Assembly (NCBI GenBank): GCA_029204225.1
Contig: CM055103.1
Location: 26,710,293-26,774,292 of the forward strand
DNA length: 64,000 nt
Reading direction: 5' to 3'
DNA from: Diphasiastrum complanatum
Lineage: Eukaryota; Streptophyta; Lycopodiopsida; Lycopodiales; Lycopodiaceae
Positions within the stretch are counted from its first letter, which is position 1; every line of letters starts with the position of its first letter. Below, one piece after another: positions 22,201 through 33,446 of this stretch. Both the position numbers and the translations under genes were made by a program. The notes beneath the pieces are model-generated. The model was given only the letters and a program-made list of their open reading frames with translations. It was not told the DNA's origin and did not search any database.

Positions 22201-25200
22201 GAACGCAACTGGTCGTCCACCCTGAGTTAGCACAACACCTACTGCAAAGTCGCTAGCATCTGTTTCGACCACAAATGGCTGATTGGGGTCGACGACTTTT
22301 ATAACTGGTGCTGTGGCTAAGGCTGTTTTGAGAGCATCAAAGCTCTCCTGCTGTGCGGACTCCCAAATGAACTCCTTTCCCTTCCCCTTAAGAAGATTTG
22401 TCATAGGAACTGCTATCTGAGCATATTCCTTGACAAATCGTCTGTAATATGCTACTTCTTCAACGAAGAATTCACACTTGGATTCTTTAGCATAAAGCTT
22501 ATGCTTTCTGAGCAGTCGAAACACCTTTTTTTTTCTGAGGTGTTTTAGATGCTCCTTCCTCGTTTTGCTGTAGACGAGGATGTCATCTAAAAATACGACT
22601 ACAAACTTACCCAAGTATGGTCTGAGGAATCAAGGTCATAAAGGTAGCTGGAGCATTTGTGAGCCCAAATGGCATCACCTTAAACTCATAATGACCGTGA
22701 CGAGTCTTAAAAGCTGTTTTCGGGACATCTTCCGACTTTATACGGACTTGATGATATCCCGATCCGAGGTCTATTTTACTGAAAAATTTAGCCCCGTCGA
22801 GTTGATCAAAGAACTTGTCTGCCCGAGGCATAGGGTACTTATTCTTTATTGTGACTTTATTGAGGGCTCTGTAATCTACGCAAAGACGCATAGACCCCTC
22901 TTTCTTTTTCACCAATAGGACTGGTGAGGCCCATGGTGAACTACTGGTCTGAATTTGGCCTTTCCCAAGATAATCTGTTAACTGCCTAGTTATTTCTTCA
23001 TCCTCTGTTTGGCTGACCCGATACGAAGGTTTAGAAACAGGTGCTGTACCTGGTACTAGGTTTATTACATGATCTACCTCTCTGCTAGGTGGCAAACCAT
23101 GTGGCAAATCTTCAGGAAAAACATCTTTAAATTTAAACAATAAAGTTTCTAATTTATTGATTTTCTGCTGTATAGAACTAGAAATAGAAACTTCAGGAAT
23201 AAACTGAAAGTCACATAAGAATACCTGATGGTCATCGTCTCCAATTAGCTGACAAAGCTCTGAACTACAGACCATAGGACTGTTGGGAACATCATGCTCC
23301 CCATGCAACTGGATCTCTCGGCCAATATTCTGAAAGCTGAGGGTGTTCTCCTGATAATTTCTGTGGAGGGAAGGTCCTAAACTGTAGAGCCAATCTCTCC
23401 CGAGAACAATGTCTGTGCGATCCAGGTGCATTATCTGAAAGTTTATTTCATTTTGGTACCCTTGAATACCAAGATTTAAGTTACTTACCATAGTTTCTCA
23501 GATTTTCTTATCTTCACCCTTAGCTAGTACTATGTACCTATGCTGACTAGGTACTTCTGGTAGTTTAAGTTTTTTAACCAGGGTGTAGTTGATGAAGTTA
23601 TGGATTGCCCTATCATCAACCATAACTCTTACTGACTGGTTACCAACTTTCCCATGCATACGTACTAGGTCATGCGGCCCAAAGCTGAAGGGTCTCGCTA
23701 GCATTGCAGAGGTCAGCTGGCAACAATGTTCATGATCTTCATGATACACTTTGATCTCGGAAGCTGCCCGAGTCACTGGGGAAACTTACAGTCTGAACAA
23801 GATGAACTTGTTTCTTATCTTTTTTATCTTTCTTAGTGAAAGGCCCCTTGGGACACTGTCTGACGGGTCCCTTGCCCATACACACAAAGCAAAAACGTTC
23901 TTGTTTGGCTTTCTCAAAATCTTCTGGTTTTAAGGGCTGTATGAGTGAAGGGCGCTTCTGAGGAGCTTCACCTTAAATTTTATCTTCTTTCTTTCTTTTT
24001 AAAAATTTCTTTTGAAATTGAAAGTCTTTCTGAGGAGGCTGCTCAGAAAGGGGCTGCTGTCTTAGCGAGTTTCTCTGGACCTCCACTTTATATTCATCTT
24101 TGAGGCCACGGACAAACTCTCTGATTTTCTGATGATCATCCATATTTTTAATTTTTAAAATTGCTTCTCGGTACTGCGAGATATATTGGATTAGGGACTT
24201 GTCCATTATTGTTCTTTCCCAGGCTTCCCAGGCTCTATCAAGTTCATTCTCTGGTAGGAATTCTCTTAGGAAAGCTTCTTCAAAGGCTTTCCATGACCGG
24301 GGGGGTCTGCCTAGTCTCCTGGAGATTTAACCACCACTTATAGGCCATGGGCCCTAAGGAAAGACTGGCCTCAATTGCTTGCAAATGGTCAGGGGCCTGT
24401 TTAAGAGCATGAATGTTCTTCCATTTGCTGAGGAAGGTTTGTAGAATATCTGCATTTCTATCCTTCTCTTCCCCAATAAAAGTAGGAGGCTTTAAATCTT
24501 TAAAAACATTGGGGTGAGACCACAAAGTCTCACCCGAAACTGATGGAAGTGGAGAAGGGGATAATTGAGAAGTGGAGGGAAGGCTTCCTTTCGCGGAACT
24601 CAAAATCAAGCCTTTGAGTTTAGCGAACGAGTCATCCACACTAGACTTGAAATTGGCTAATGCCAACTTCAGTTCGTCCACTTCTGTTACCAAGTGGAGA
24701 AACTGCTCCTTGGTAACTAGTTCGTCGAGTTCTTCGGCGAACTGTTCCTGTTCGTCCATTTCCATTGGTTCTTTCCCTTTACTGTAAGCCAAGGCTTCTG
24801 TTTCAAGTTCGTCGATGCCTCTCTCCGGGGGTTGATCAGGTCCCTGAGGAATGGTCATTTTCAGAACTGAAAGAGAGGTACCTTAACTTCTTAAAAAATA
24901 GTCAGAAAGACTAATTTACAACTATACAAGGGAAGGAAAAAAAACTTAGCTCTTTCTGAGAACTTTACTTCCACAGAGAGAATCAAGAAAAGCCCTCTCA
25001 GCTCTTCCTCAACTGCTTTCAGACCTGTGGTTCTGAGAAATTTGAATAGAAGGCGAAAAAAGTGCAAAAAGATTTGAAATTTTTGCTATCCCCCCTCGCT
25101 GGTCTGACACCATCCCAATTTGTCCACAAAAAGGCAAATTTGAAGTCCAAAAGCACTTCTGAATTCTGAATTTTCAGAAGCCCCCTGCTCGCTGTTCTGG

Positions 25201-28200
25201 CTGAAGTATTATTACTCCAAATCTTTGAAGTTGGGGCCCAAAACTTTATCCAAAATCTGGATTTTCAAAAGCACTGGCAGCGCTGACCCTGCTCTTTCCT
25301 TTTGGCTTCAAAATCGTTGAGAACTACTGAATTTTCCCCTGGAAACCAGATGCAAGTCTCTGGATTTACAGCGATGGAGGTGCTTGCTTATTCCTACTCT
25401 AATTCCGCTGGAAAATGTATAGAAAACTCTCTGAACTCAGTGATGAACAGCTGCCTTTCCAGCGAGCTACCTACACATGGAATCTGACTCCTTACTACTA
25501 TAATTTCTCAGTGAATTTCAAAGGTTTGAAGGCTGCATCTACAACGATCTTCCTCCTCTATTCCTCTCTGAGAATTTGAGAGATTTTTCCTATCCTCTGA
25601 TAGCTTTCTCTACTGCTGCTACTAAGCTCCCTAGGATGGAGATGGCTCTGATACCAGTGTAATAGATCCTAATACCACAGTAGGGCAAACACTAACTGAT
25701 CTACCCAACCTTGCCTACTCCCTGATATAGAGTAAGCCCCTCCTAGCCCAGTGTGAGGACTGGTAGCATGCAACTGCCAAGTGTCGGCCACGTGTCACTG
25801 ACGTGGCCGACTGCACGTCGGGACCCAATTGGGGGCCCTGTCCTGCTGACAGGGTCCCTAGACTGTGTTAGGCCCGCCATGGCTATGGACCATGCTGGGG
25901 CACACTACTCACACTGTCTTGCCCTGTTGGTCATGTACGCTGGACACGACCCTGACTGTGGTATCTGACTTATCTGTGTTCTCTAGGGTTCGGCACTGGT
26001 CACGAGCTCGTAACATGCACATACAAATATTTCAGATGCGGCAGAATAAGCGCCTTGTCCAAATGGTACACAAGATCTTTTAGATCCAATAGAGACGCCA
26101 AGTGGCCACATGATGTATATTAGTTGAGATAGAGGATTAATTGGATGGGTCAAAGGGTGTTCTATTTCTAAAAAAGGTTTACATTGGTTAGTTCTTACAT
26201 GCATATGCTTATGAGGTAGAGGATAAGCTAGATCCTTTGGATCAGGTATGCTTGGATACATCATTCATCAATCTTCAGCTTTGCTTGCTATTGTTCCAAA
26301 GGCTATTATGAGCCACAATCTCATTATGTTGAGATCTCTATAACTACAAAGCAACCACATCGCATGAGGTAGTGCTTTAGGGTTCATTCCATGAGCCATT
26401 CACACAAGTAGCTAACACACAGACATAGATACAGCCAGCCACTTGCGCTTCCTACAATTTTGGCACTTGTATATCTTCTTCCTATTGTTACTCTTTACAA
26501 GGATTTATGGTCCTTTATTGGTTAACATATATTCTAGTGTTCTAACAGTTGTACGATAGCTCATCAATCAAGATGATGATTCCGATTAAAGCAGTTTATT
26601 GCATGTTTGTTAGTTTATCATGATGCTTTTTATGGTTTTGTTCTTGCTACTATCTCTTATGCTTGTGGAGCCAATTGATGCTATATGGCATCCTTGGTCT
26701 AGATGACTAACGTGGGATGCATTTGCCCTTGCCTCTATTGTTGCTTATAAACACTCATGGTGCTTATAGATTGCTTGGGATCTTGATGCACCTCCAGATC
26801 CATTAACATGACATTCATTATTGATCCAACTTGGGTTGAACTTTCTCAATTTTTATTGTTGGGGTATGCATGGTCCTTTTGGATAGCTCCGGATCTCAAA
26901 GATGGCTTTTATACTTTGTTCTATCATCCTTACTTTTTGGGTTAGTGTAGTAAATGCATGTGTGGCCTTTCTCCATTCCTTTGGTACTATTGGATCATTA
27001 TGCTGTCTGCAATACATTTGACTACCTCGGGATGCATCATGCAAATGGTTGTTGGTTCTACTATGTTTTTGTGGCAAAGCTGGACTATACGCGTGGCGTG
27101 ATATCTTTTTCTATGCCACAATGTCTTCCTTGTACCTTGTGGTAGAGGCTTTCTAGGGGAAGGTTGTATCCAATTTGTTCTCACATATTGTGGGAGATTC
27201 CTATTGTTGCGTTATATCCTAGGTCCATAAACTTTGCTTCAGGAGCTTTTGCTTGACTATGATGCAGCGATGCTTTTGGGCCATATGACAAGCTTGGTCT
27301 TGGTCTATGTTTGTTTGTAGCATCATTGCCAAAGACACTTGTTATGTCCTGGGCCATCTACATTGTCATAGGTACCTTTGCCTAATGTAAACTGTAAATT
27401 GTAATTATTAAATCATAAATAGCTAAGTCACTTTGGTATGGAAGTTAGGTGTGAGCAATCAAGCATCCCAATACCAGTACACAGTGGAAATGGTTGATTG
27501 AAAGGGTGCTGAGATATGGGATAGGAGGTTTGTGGGCATTTCACCAACTGTACAAAGTTACACATATACTCATGTGTATGAGCTCCAGTTTGATGGTGTG
27601 ACACATTCCCTTCGTGGTGAGTGGGATGTGCTTCTTAGACCGCTTGTTTTAGTTACATAGTTGCTTAGGATCCATTCTGAGTACATACGTGTTTGATCTC
27701 TATTTATATGTCAACTAATACTAGTCAGAGTAGCATGTAGTGTGTGCTAACCAGTACTGCTGCCAATTTGGATAAAGAGATTGGGAGGGAGTTTTTCAGT
27801 TGTGTTCATAGATGATCTTCCATTTGTTTTGCCTCCTAAGAGGAATGTTGAACATAGCATTGAACCTAAGGAAGCGGACCTCGGACACAGACGCGCGTCC
27901 GCGTCCTCGTCTGGATGCGTCCGTGATTTTCAAAATTTTTTTTTTCCAAAAAAAGAAAAAATACAGGCACTAGCCCACGCTGTCCCACATCCCCAAAGCG
28001 AAATAAAAGCAATTTATGGCCCCTCCCCCCCCGGAATTAATTATCAGAGGGTGTCTGGCACCCACCTGCCCCCTTCTGTTAAAAAATAGGAAAACGGTAC
28101 CCAAAAAAATTTGCAACAAACCTAACCACTGCCCATGCCTCCCATAACTGAGATATTACCAAACAATGATGACTAATGAGCAGTTCATAAATTATTAACC

Positions 28201-30349
28201 TTCATTGGGAACTAAGCTCCAAAAAAGCGGCAAAGAAAGATCTGAAAGTGGTTTGGAGTGAAGATGATGGTTTGTATGGCAAACATATTACTGATTTAGG
28301 GTTTAGGGTGCATCAGTGACTGTCTCAAAGAAGTGAATGCTCACCAGAGGATTTGGGAGAGGTGAACGCTCACCAGAAGAGTGACAAGCTCTCAGGACCA
28401 GAAGTCTCTAGGGGAAATCAATGCTCACCAGAAGAGTGACAAGCTCTCAAGACAGGAAACCACAAGACCTACACACTACTATGTCTTATATGATGAGATT
28501 GGTTTCCCCCCGGATGAACTTCAACAGCTTACTAATTACTTATGCAAAACTGTGTCATTCACTGCAGAAAACCACAAGACCTACACACTATTGTGTCTCG
28601 GTTGATGAGATCGGTTTCTCCCCGGATGAACTTCAACAACTTACTAATTACTTATGGCACTACTTCAACACGCTACAACACGCTGTCGAAATTTTGTGTA
28701 CCAACACGGGGCTCCGAAACATCTCCCAGTTTTTAGGTCCCGACCGGACAAAGTGTCCCTGAAGCCCTGTTTAATGTCGAACTTCGGACGGACGTTGCGG
28801 GCCGACCGTCGGTCGTTTTCTCGTCCTGTCTGTTCCCACAGGTTCCTATCGAGGTTGTCCACTGGCCGAAATAGACGGTACCTGAAACGGATCCCGTTTG
28901 GAGAAACGGGGTCGTCGGACGGAAAGTTGCAAAACTAGTCCATTCCGCTTGACCTAATTGCGTTTCTATCCCGTCGAAGGGCCATTTTGACCGAACGATA
29001 CCCGAATCGAGCCAGGCTCGGTCCCTTGAGTTCGTATTGGGATCACGAATGTCTGGACTGTATTCCTGGGCCATTTTGTCGATTCCAAATGTTTTCAGTT
29101 CCCGTCCCTCATGAAGTGTCCCTGAAGCCCTGTTCAATGTCGAACTTCGGACGGACGTTGTGGGCCGACCGTCGGTCGTTTCCTTGTCCTGTCTGTTTTG
29201 ACAGGTTCCTATCGAGGTTGTCCATTGGCCGAAACTTTTCATGGAACCTGATAAAAGAGATCCAGATCCAAAGCTGATTTGTTCCTGAATATTCCTGCCA
29301 CAGTTCACTTTTCCTAGATATAGCGTTTGCAAGAAGGTTATCCACACTCTTCTGATATACAATATCCTACTGAAAGTCCTACAAGAAGTATAGCTACCTC
29401 TGTCAGCACTGGCCTACACACTACTATGTCTTGTATGATGAGATCGGTTTCCCCCCGGATAAACTTCAACAGCTTACTAATTACTTATGCAAAACTGTTT
29501 CATTCGCTGCAGGGAACCACGAGACCTACACACTACTATGTCTTATATGATGTGATCGGTTTCCCCCCGGATGAACTTCAACGACTTACTAATTACTTAT
29601 GCAAAACTGTGCCATTCACTACAGGGATCTGTTTCTTCCTGGATGAACTTCAACGGCTTACTAATTACTTATGGCACAGTACGGACACGGGGGCCCGGAA
29701 ACATCTCCCAGTTTTTGGGTCCCGACCGGACAAAGTGTCCCTGAAGCCCTGTTTAACGTCGAACTTCGGATGGACATTTTGGGCCGGCCGGCCGCCCATT
29801 CCTCGTGCTATCTGTTCCCACGGATTCATATTGAGGTTGTCCACTGGTCGAAACAGACGGCACCTAAAACGGATCCCGATAGGAGAAACTGGGCCTACGG
29901 ACGGAAAGCTGCAAAACCAGTCCATTTCACGTGACCTAACTGCGTTTCTCTCCCGTCGAAACGCCATTTTGACCGAACGATACCCAAATCGAGCCAGGCT
30001 CGATCCGTTGGGTTCGTATCGGGATCACGAACCTGTGGACTGTATACCTGGACCACTAAAGCATTCTACACAAGTTCAAGTGAATGCTACACAAGTGCTG
30101 CACATACCTGTGGTGCAATGCCTGCGACACAATGAGGACGTGGGGTTGATGAAATTTATGGATGTGGTTATGATGATTATGGTTGTGGCTTGTTTTGATG
30201 GTTATGGCTGTGGGGTTGTGGATTTATGATGATTTGTTAGAGTTTATGGTGTTATGTTAACTGTGCCATTTGTTAGGGTGTCGGGTTTAGCGTGTTATGT
30301 TAAATGGTTGAACATGATGCATATGTTATGAGAGAGATGCAGATGTGCT

Positions 30350-30404
<55 letters not shown>

Positions 30405-31355
30405 TTGCACGGAGCAAACCATTTCTGACTAACCATTCAAATTTCACAGAGCTAACCATTTGTAAGCAACCACGATAAATTAGCCATGACACAAATAGAT
30501 TGTAAAAATATATATACATTTCATCTGATGCCACTGTACATGATGCCAGTCTCTCTCTGACTGATGCAACCCGCTCCTGGAGCAAAGGGCCGCGTAGTGC
30601 GTCGGCTGTGGGTGGTGTGTAGCCGGGCCCGCAGACTGCAACTTTCGAGATAGCCTCTTGAAAGATGCGGGATGATGCCATGATCAAGGGGAGGTTCAGG
30701 TCATAGAAGATCTGTGCTATGGTCCTGGTGGCCTCTCTGTGCTGCCCCTCTCTGAAAGATCCCGGCATGGACATCTGTTTGGTGCCTCGGGATGTGGACG
30801 GCTGGGAGGATGTGGATGGACGATGCGGACCTGTAGGTGGTGGCATAGGTGTAGGTGCGGAAGCGGAGGATGTGGACGGGCCGTGCAGATCTGACGGTGA
30901 TGGCACAGGCGTAGGTGCAGCAGTGGAGGTTGTGGATCCATGGGGAGTACTGGCGGACGGGGTACGGGTGGCTGTGGCGGAGGCGGAGGCGGAGGCGGTG
31001 GCTGTGGCGGGTGCGGATGCGACGGTGGGGGTGGGGGCGGTGGCGCTGGGTGTACCAGTGGCAGGGTCGGTGGCAGTGGGTGCACCAATGGAAACAGAGT
31101 CCGCGGCATCTGTGGACGGCTCGCCGGGCTCAGCAATTGGCTCAAAATATGCCTCGAGAATGTGAGCCCTCTCCGTAGCGGGGATGACCATACAAACGCC
31201 GATCCCGTAGCTTCCCCTCGTGGGTCGGACTCGCAATCCCCCCAAATTTGCTCGAAACCGAGAGGCGTTCCCTATGAACTACTTTCGACAAAAAGGGCAA
31301 CGCCACTTTTTGTCGGGCGTCAACTCCACCTCATCCCAAATGGGACGAGCGGCCA

Positions 31356-31407
<52 letters not shown>

Positions 31408-31421
31408 GTAGGCAAATCTAA

Positions 31422-31476
<55 letters not shown>

Positions 31477-33373
31477 AGATCCTAGACCCCAAACCCAAGC
31501 ACTCTAAACCCTAAATCCTAAACTCACACACACACACCATGTCTCCTACACGCGTGCACACACACAAATCCTCTCTCTCTCCGTCCCTCACACTCTTTGT
31601 CTCTTCCTCTCTCTCTCTCACACACAAATCACCATACACACACACATCTATATGCACACAAATCAACAATATCCACACACACACACACACACACACAATC
31701 ATCACACACACACACACACAGCTCATCACACACAGACACACACACAAACACCATAACTCTCTCTCTATCTCTATGCCTCTCCCTCACTCACTCTCTCTCC
31801 CTCTCCCGCCCTCTTTCTCTCCTCTCGGGCTTCAGGCTTCTGTGGAACAGTCCGCTGCCCGCGCCCTTTTTTTTGTTTTTGTTTTTTTTTTTAAAACGCG
31901 TCCGGGGCCCGGTTGCGTCCAGTAAAAAAATTTGAAATGTTTTTTGGACGCGTCTGACCCCGCGTCCGGGGGTCGGACGCGTCCGGGTCCGGGCGTCGGA
32001 CGCGGACGCGAAAAGGCCGCGTCCGGCCCGGACCCTCATGTTTGCATTGAACTAATATCAGGATCATGTCTTGTCAATAGACGTTCTTACAAAATGAATG
32101 AGGAAGAAGAGGACGTGAGATGGATGGTCGATGATTATTCCCCTTTTGCCTCTCTGATCATTTTTGTAAAGAAGGACGGATCATGGTGTATGTGTGATGG
32201 CGTATGTGTGGATTATCGATATTTGAACAAGATAACAGTTAAACATCGATATCCTATGCCACATTTAGATGATTTGCTTGATGCCTTGTTAGGTGCCATT
32301 GTGTTCAATAGAAGGGACCTAAAGAGTGGATACCATTAGGTCAGATTTCGTGAAGAGGATGCACACAAGACTGCCTCCAGAACCCGGTTCGTTCACTATA
32401 CAGTATCTTGGGATGCCATTTGGGTTGACTAATGCCCCAACTACATTCATGATGATGATGAATGATGTGCTCAAACCGTATATGGGTAAGTGTGCTGTAA
32501 ACCTTGTCGATGACATTTTGACTGATAATGTAGGCAAGGTCAAGCATATGACTCACCTTAGAACTATGTTGTTTACTTTGAGGGAGAACACTTTATTTGC
32601 CAAAACAAAAAAAAAATAAATTGTTTAAAGAGGAAATAGACTTGGTCATATAGTGTTTGCTGATGGAGTAAGGCAAGATCCTAAGAAGGTTCTTGTGATT
32701 GTTGTGTGGCCTGTGCCAGCTGATTTGACGGCACTCCTTCCTTTTCTTGGATTGGTGATATTTTATAAAAATATGTTAAGAAATACTCTTATATAGCATC
32801 ATCTTTGACTGATTTGACTCAGAAAAATAGATTTGGTGAGTGGATTGAACTGCAGCAAGCAAGCTTTGATTAGTTAACGCAAGTTATCGTTGAGTGCATC
32901 ACTCTAAGATTGTAGACCCTCGAAAGCCCTATGTTATGGATGTGGATGCGAGTGACATTGTTGTGGGAGCAGTTTTGATGCAAGAGGTAGGCCTGTGGCC
33001 TTTGAATCAGGATAGCTCAGCAAAATGACTCACATTGTCAGTGTGTGTGACTTGACATGCTCATGATAGTGAACCAAATAGAAGAGTTAGCTTGGCCTAC
33101 CACTTTCGTAGAGGCACACACCAGCACTTACTTTACATACACCGTCAAGGAAGTTATGTTGTTGAGAAATGGAAAAGTGTTCATGGAGGATCTTCGTCAA
33201 CGCTTAAAACTTGCAAATTTTGATACTATACTTGATGGATTACAAAAGTAGCCAACCCTAGCACAAATTGTTATCACCTTAGTTGGAGTATTTTGAGCTT
33301 GGAAGAGTTGTCGCTGTAGGAAATAGAAACCAAAGGATCCAGGATCTCAACTATTCAATCACACAAAGCATTC

Positions 33374-33446
<73 letters not shown>

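Larger units (their letters stand above)
19919..26015 (-). mobile_element. Chromodomain Ty3/gypsy retrotransposon (antisense, degraded)
   Basis: A 6.1-kb element with LTRs of 350 bp (left) and 358 bp (right), TG...CA ends, an initiator-Met primer site next to the right LTR and a purine tract next to the left LTR. On the minus strand it carries gag, protease, RT, RNase H, integrase and a C-terminal chromodomain, so it is a chromovirus; the short LTRs suggest a Reina-like group, with low confidence. The coding region has in-frame stops and frameshifts. The LTRs differ by about nine transitions, one single-base indel and one replaced block. No matching target duplication is visible (GTGAT against TGCAC). 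Confidence 0.94.
27866..32044 (-). mobile_element. hAT-superfamily DNA transposon copy B
   Basis: A 4,179-bp insertion bounded by the 8-bp duplication CATTGAAC. The ends are CG-rich with weak inverted similarity (CTAAGGAAGCGGACC against CAAACATGAGGGTCC) and clusters of GGACGCG/CGCGTCC motifs at 27870-27905 and 31895-32035. The inside carries a minus-strand transposase remnant with BED-like and DUF659-like parts, R1 repeat blocks, and CT and CA arrays. The gypsy RT frame resumes on the other side, which confirms the borders. It is probably non-autonomous now. Confidence 0.92.
27770..33015 (+). pseudogene. Ty3/gypsy RT relic, split by the hAT element
   Basis: Two pieces: 27770-27865 and 32053-33015. 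The first ends in the pre-RT motif [17 protein letters not shown]. The second starts [15 protein letters not shown] and continues with [59 protein letters not shown], and an RNase H-like [18 protein letters not shown] near 32925-32990. If the hAT element and one target copy are left out, the reading frame continues across the join. Multiple stops and frameshifts after 32336 make it a relic. No LTRs are found. Confidence 0.88.

Noticed and set aside
28733-29362. 209-codon ORF and several overlapping ORFs in the R1 blocks
   Set aside because: They read through repeated non-coding blocks of the hAT element in both strands; no domain and no consistency between the blocks.
30717-31485. Gly-rich and Val/Ala-rich ORFs on the + strand
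   Set aside because: They are antisense or frame-shifted shadows of the Ala/Thr/Pro-rich linker of the hAT transposase remnant.
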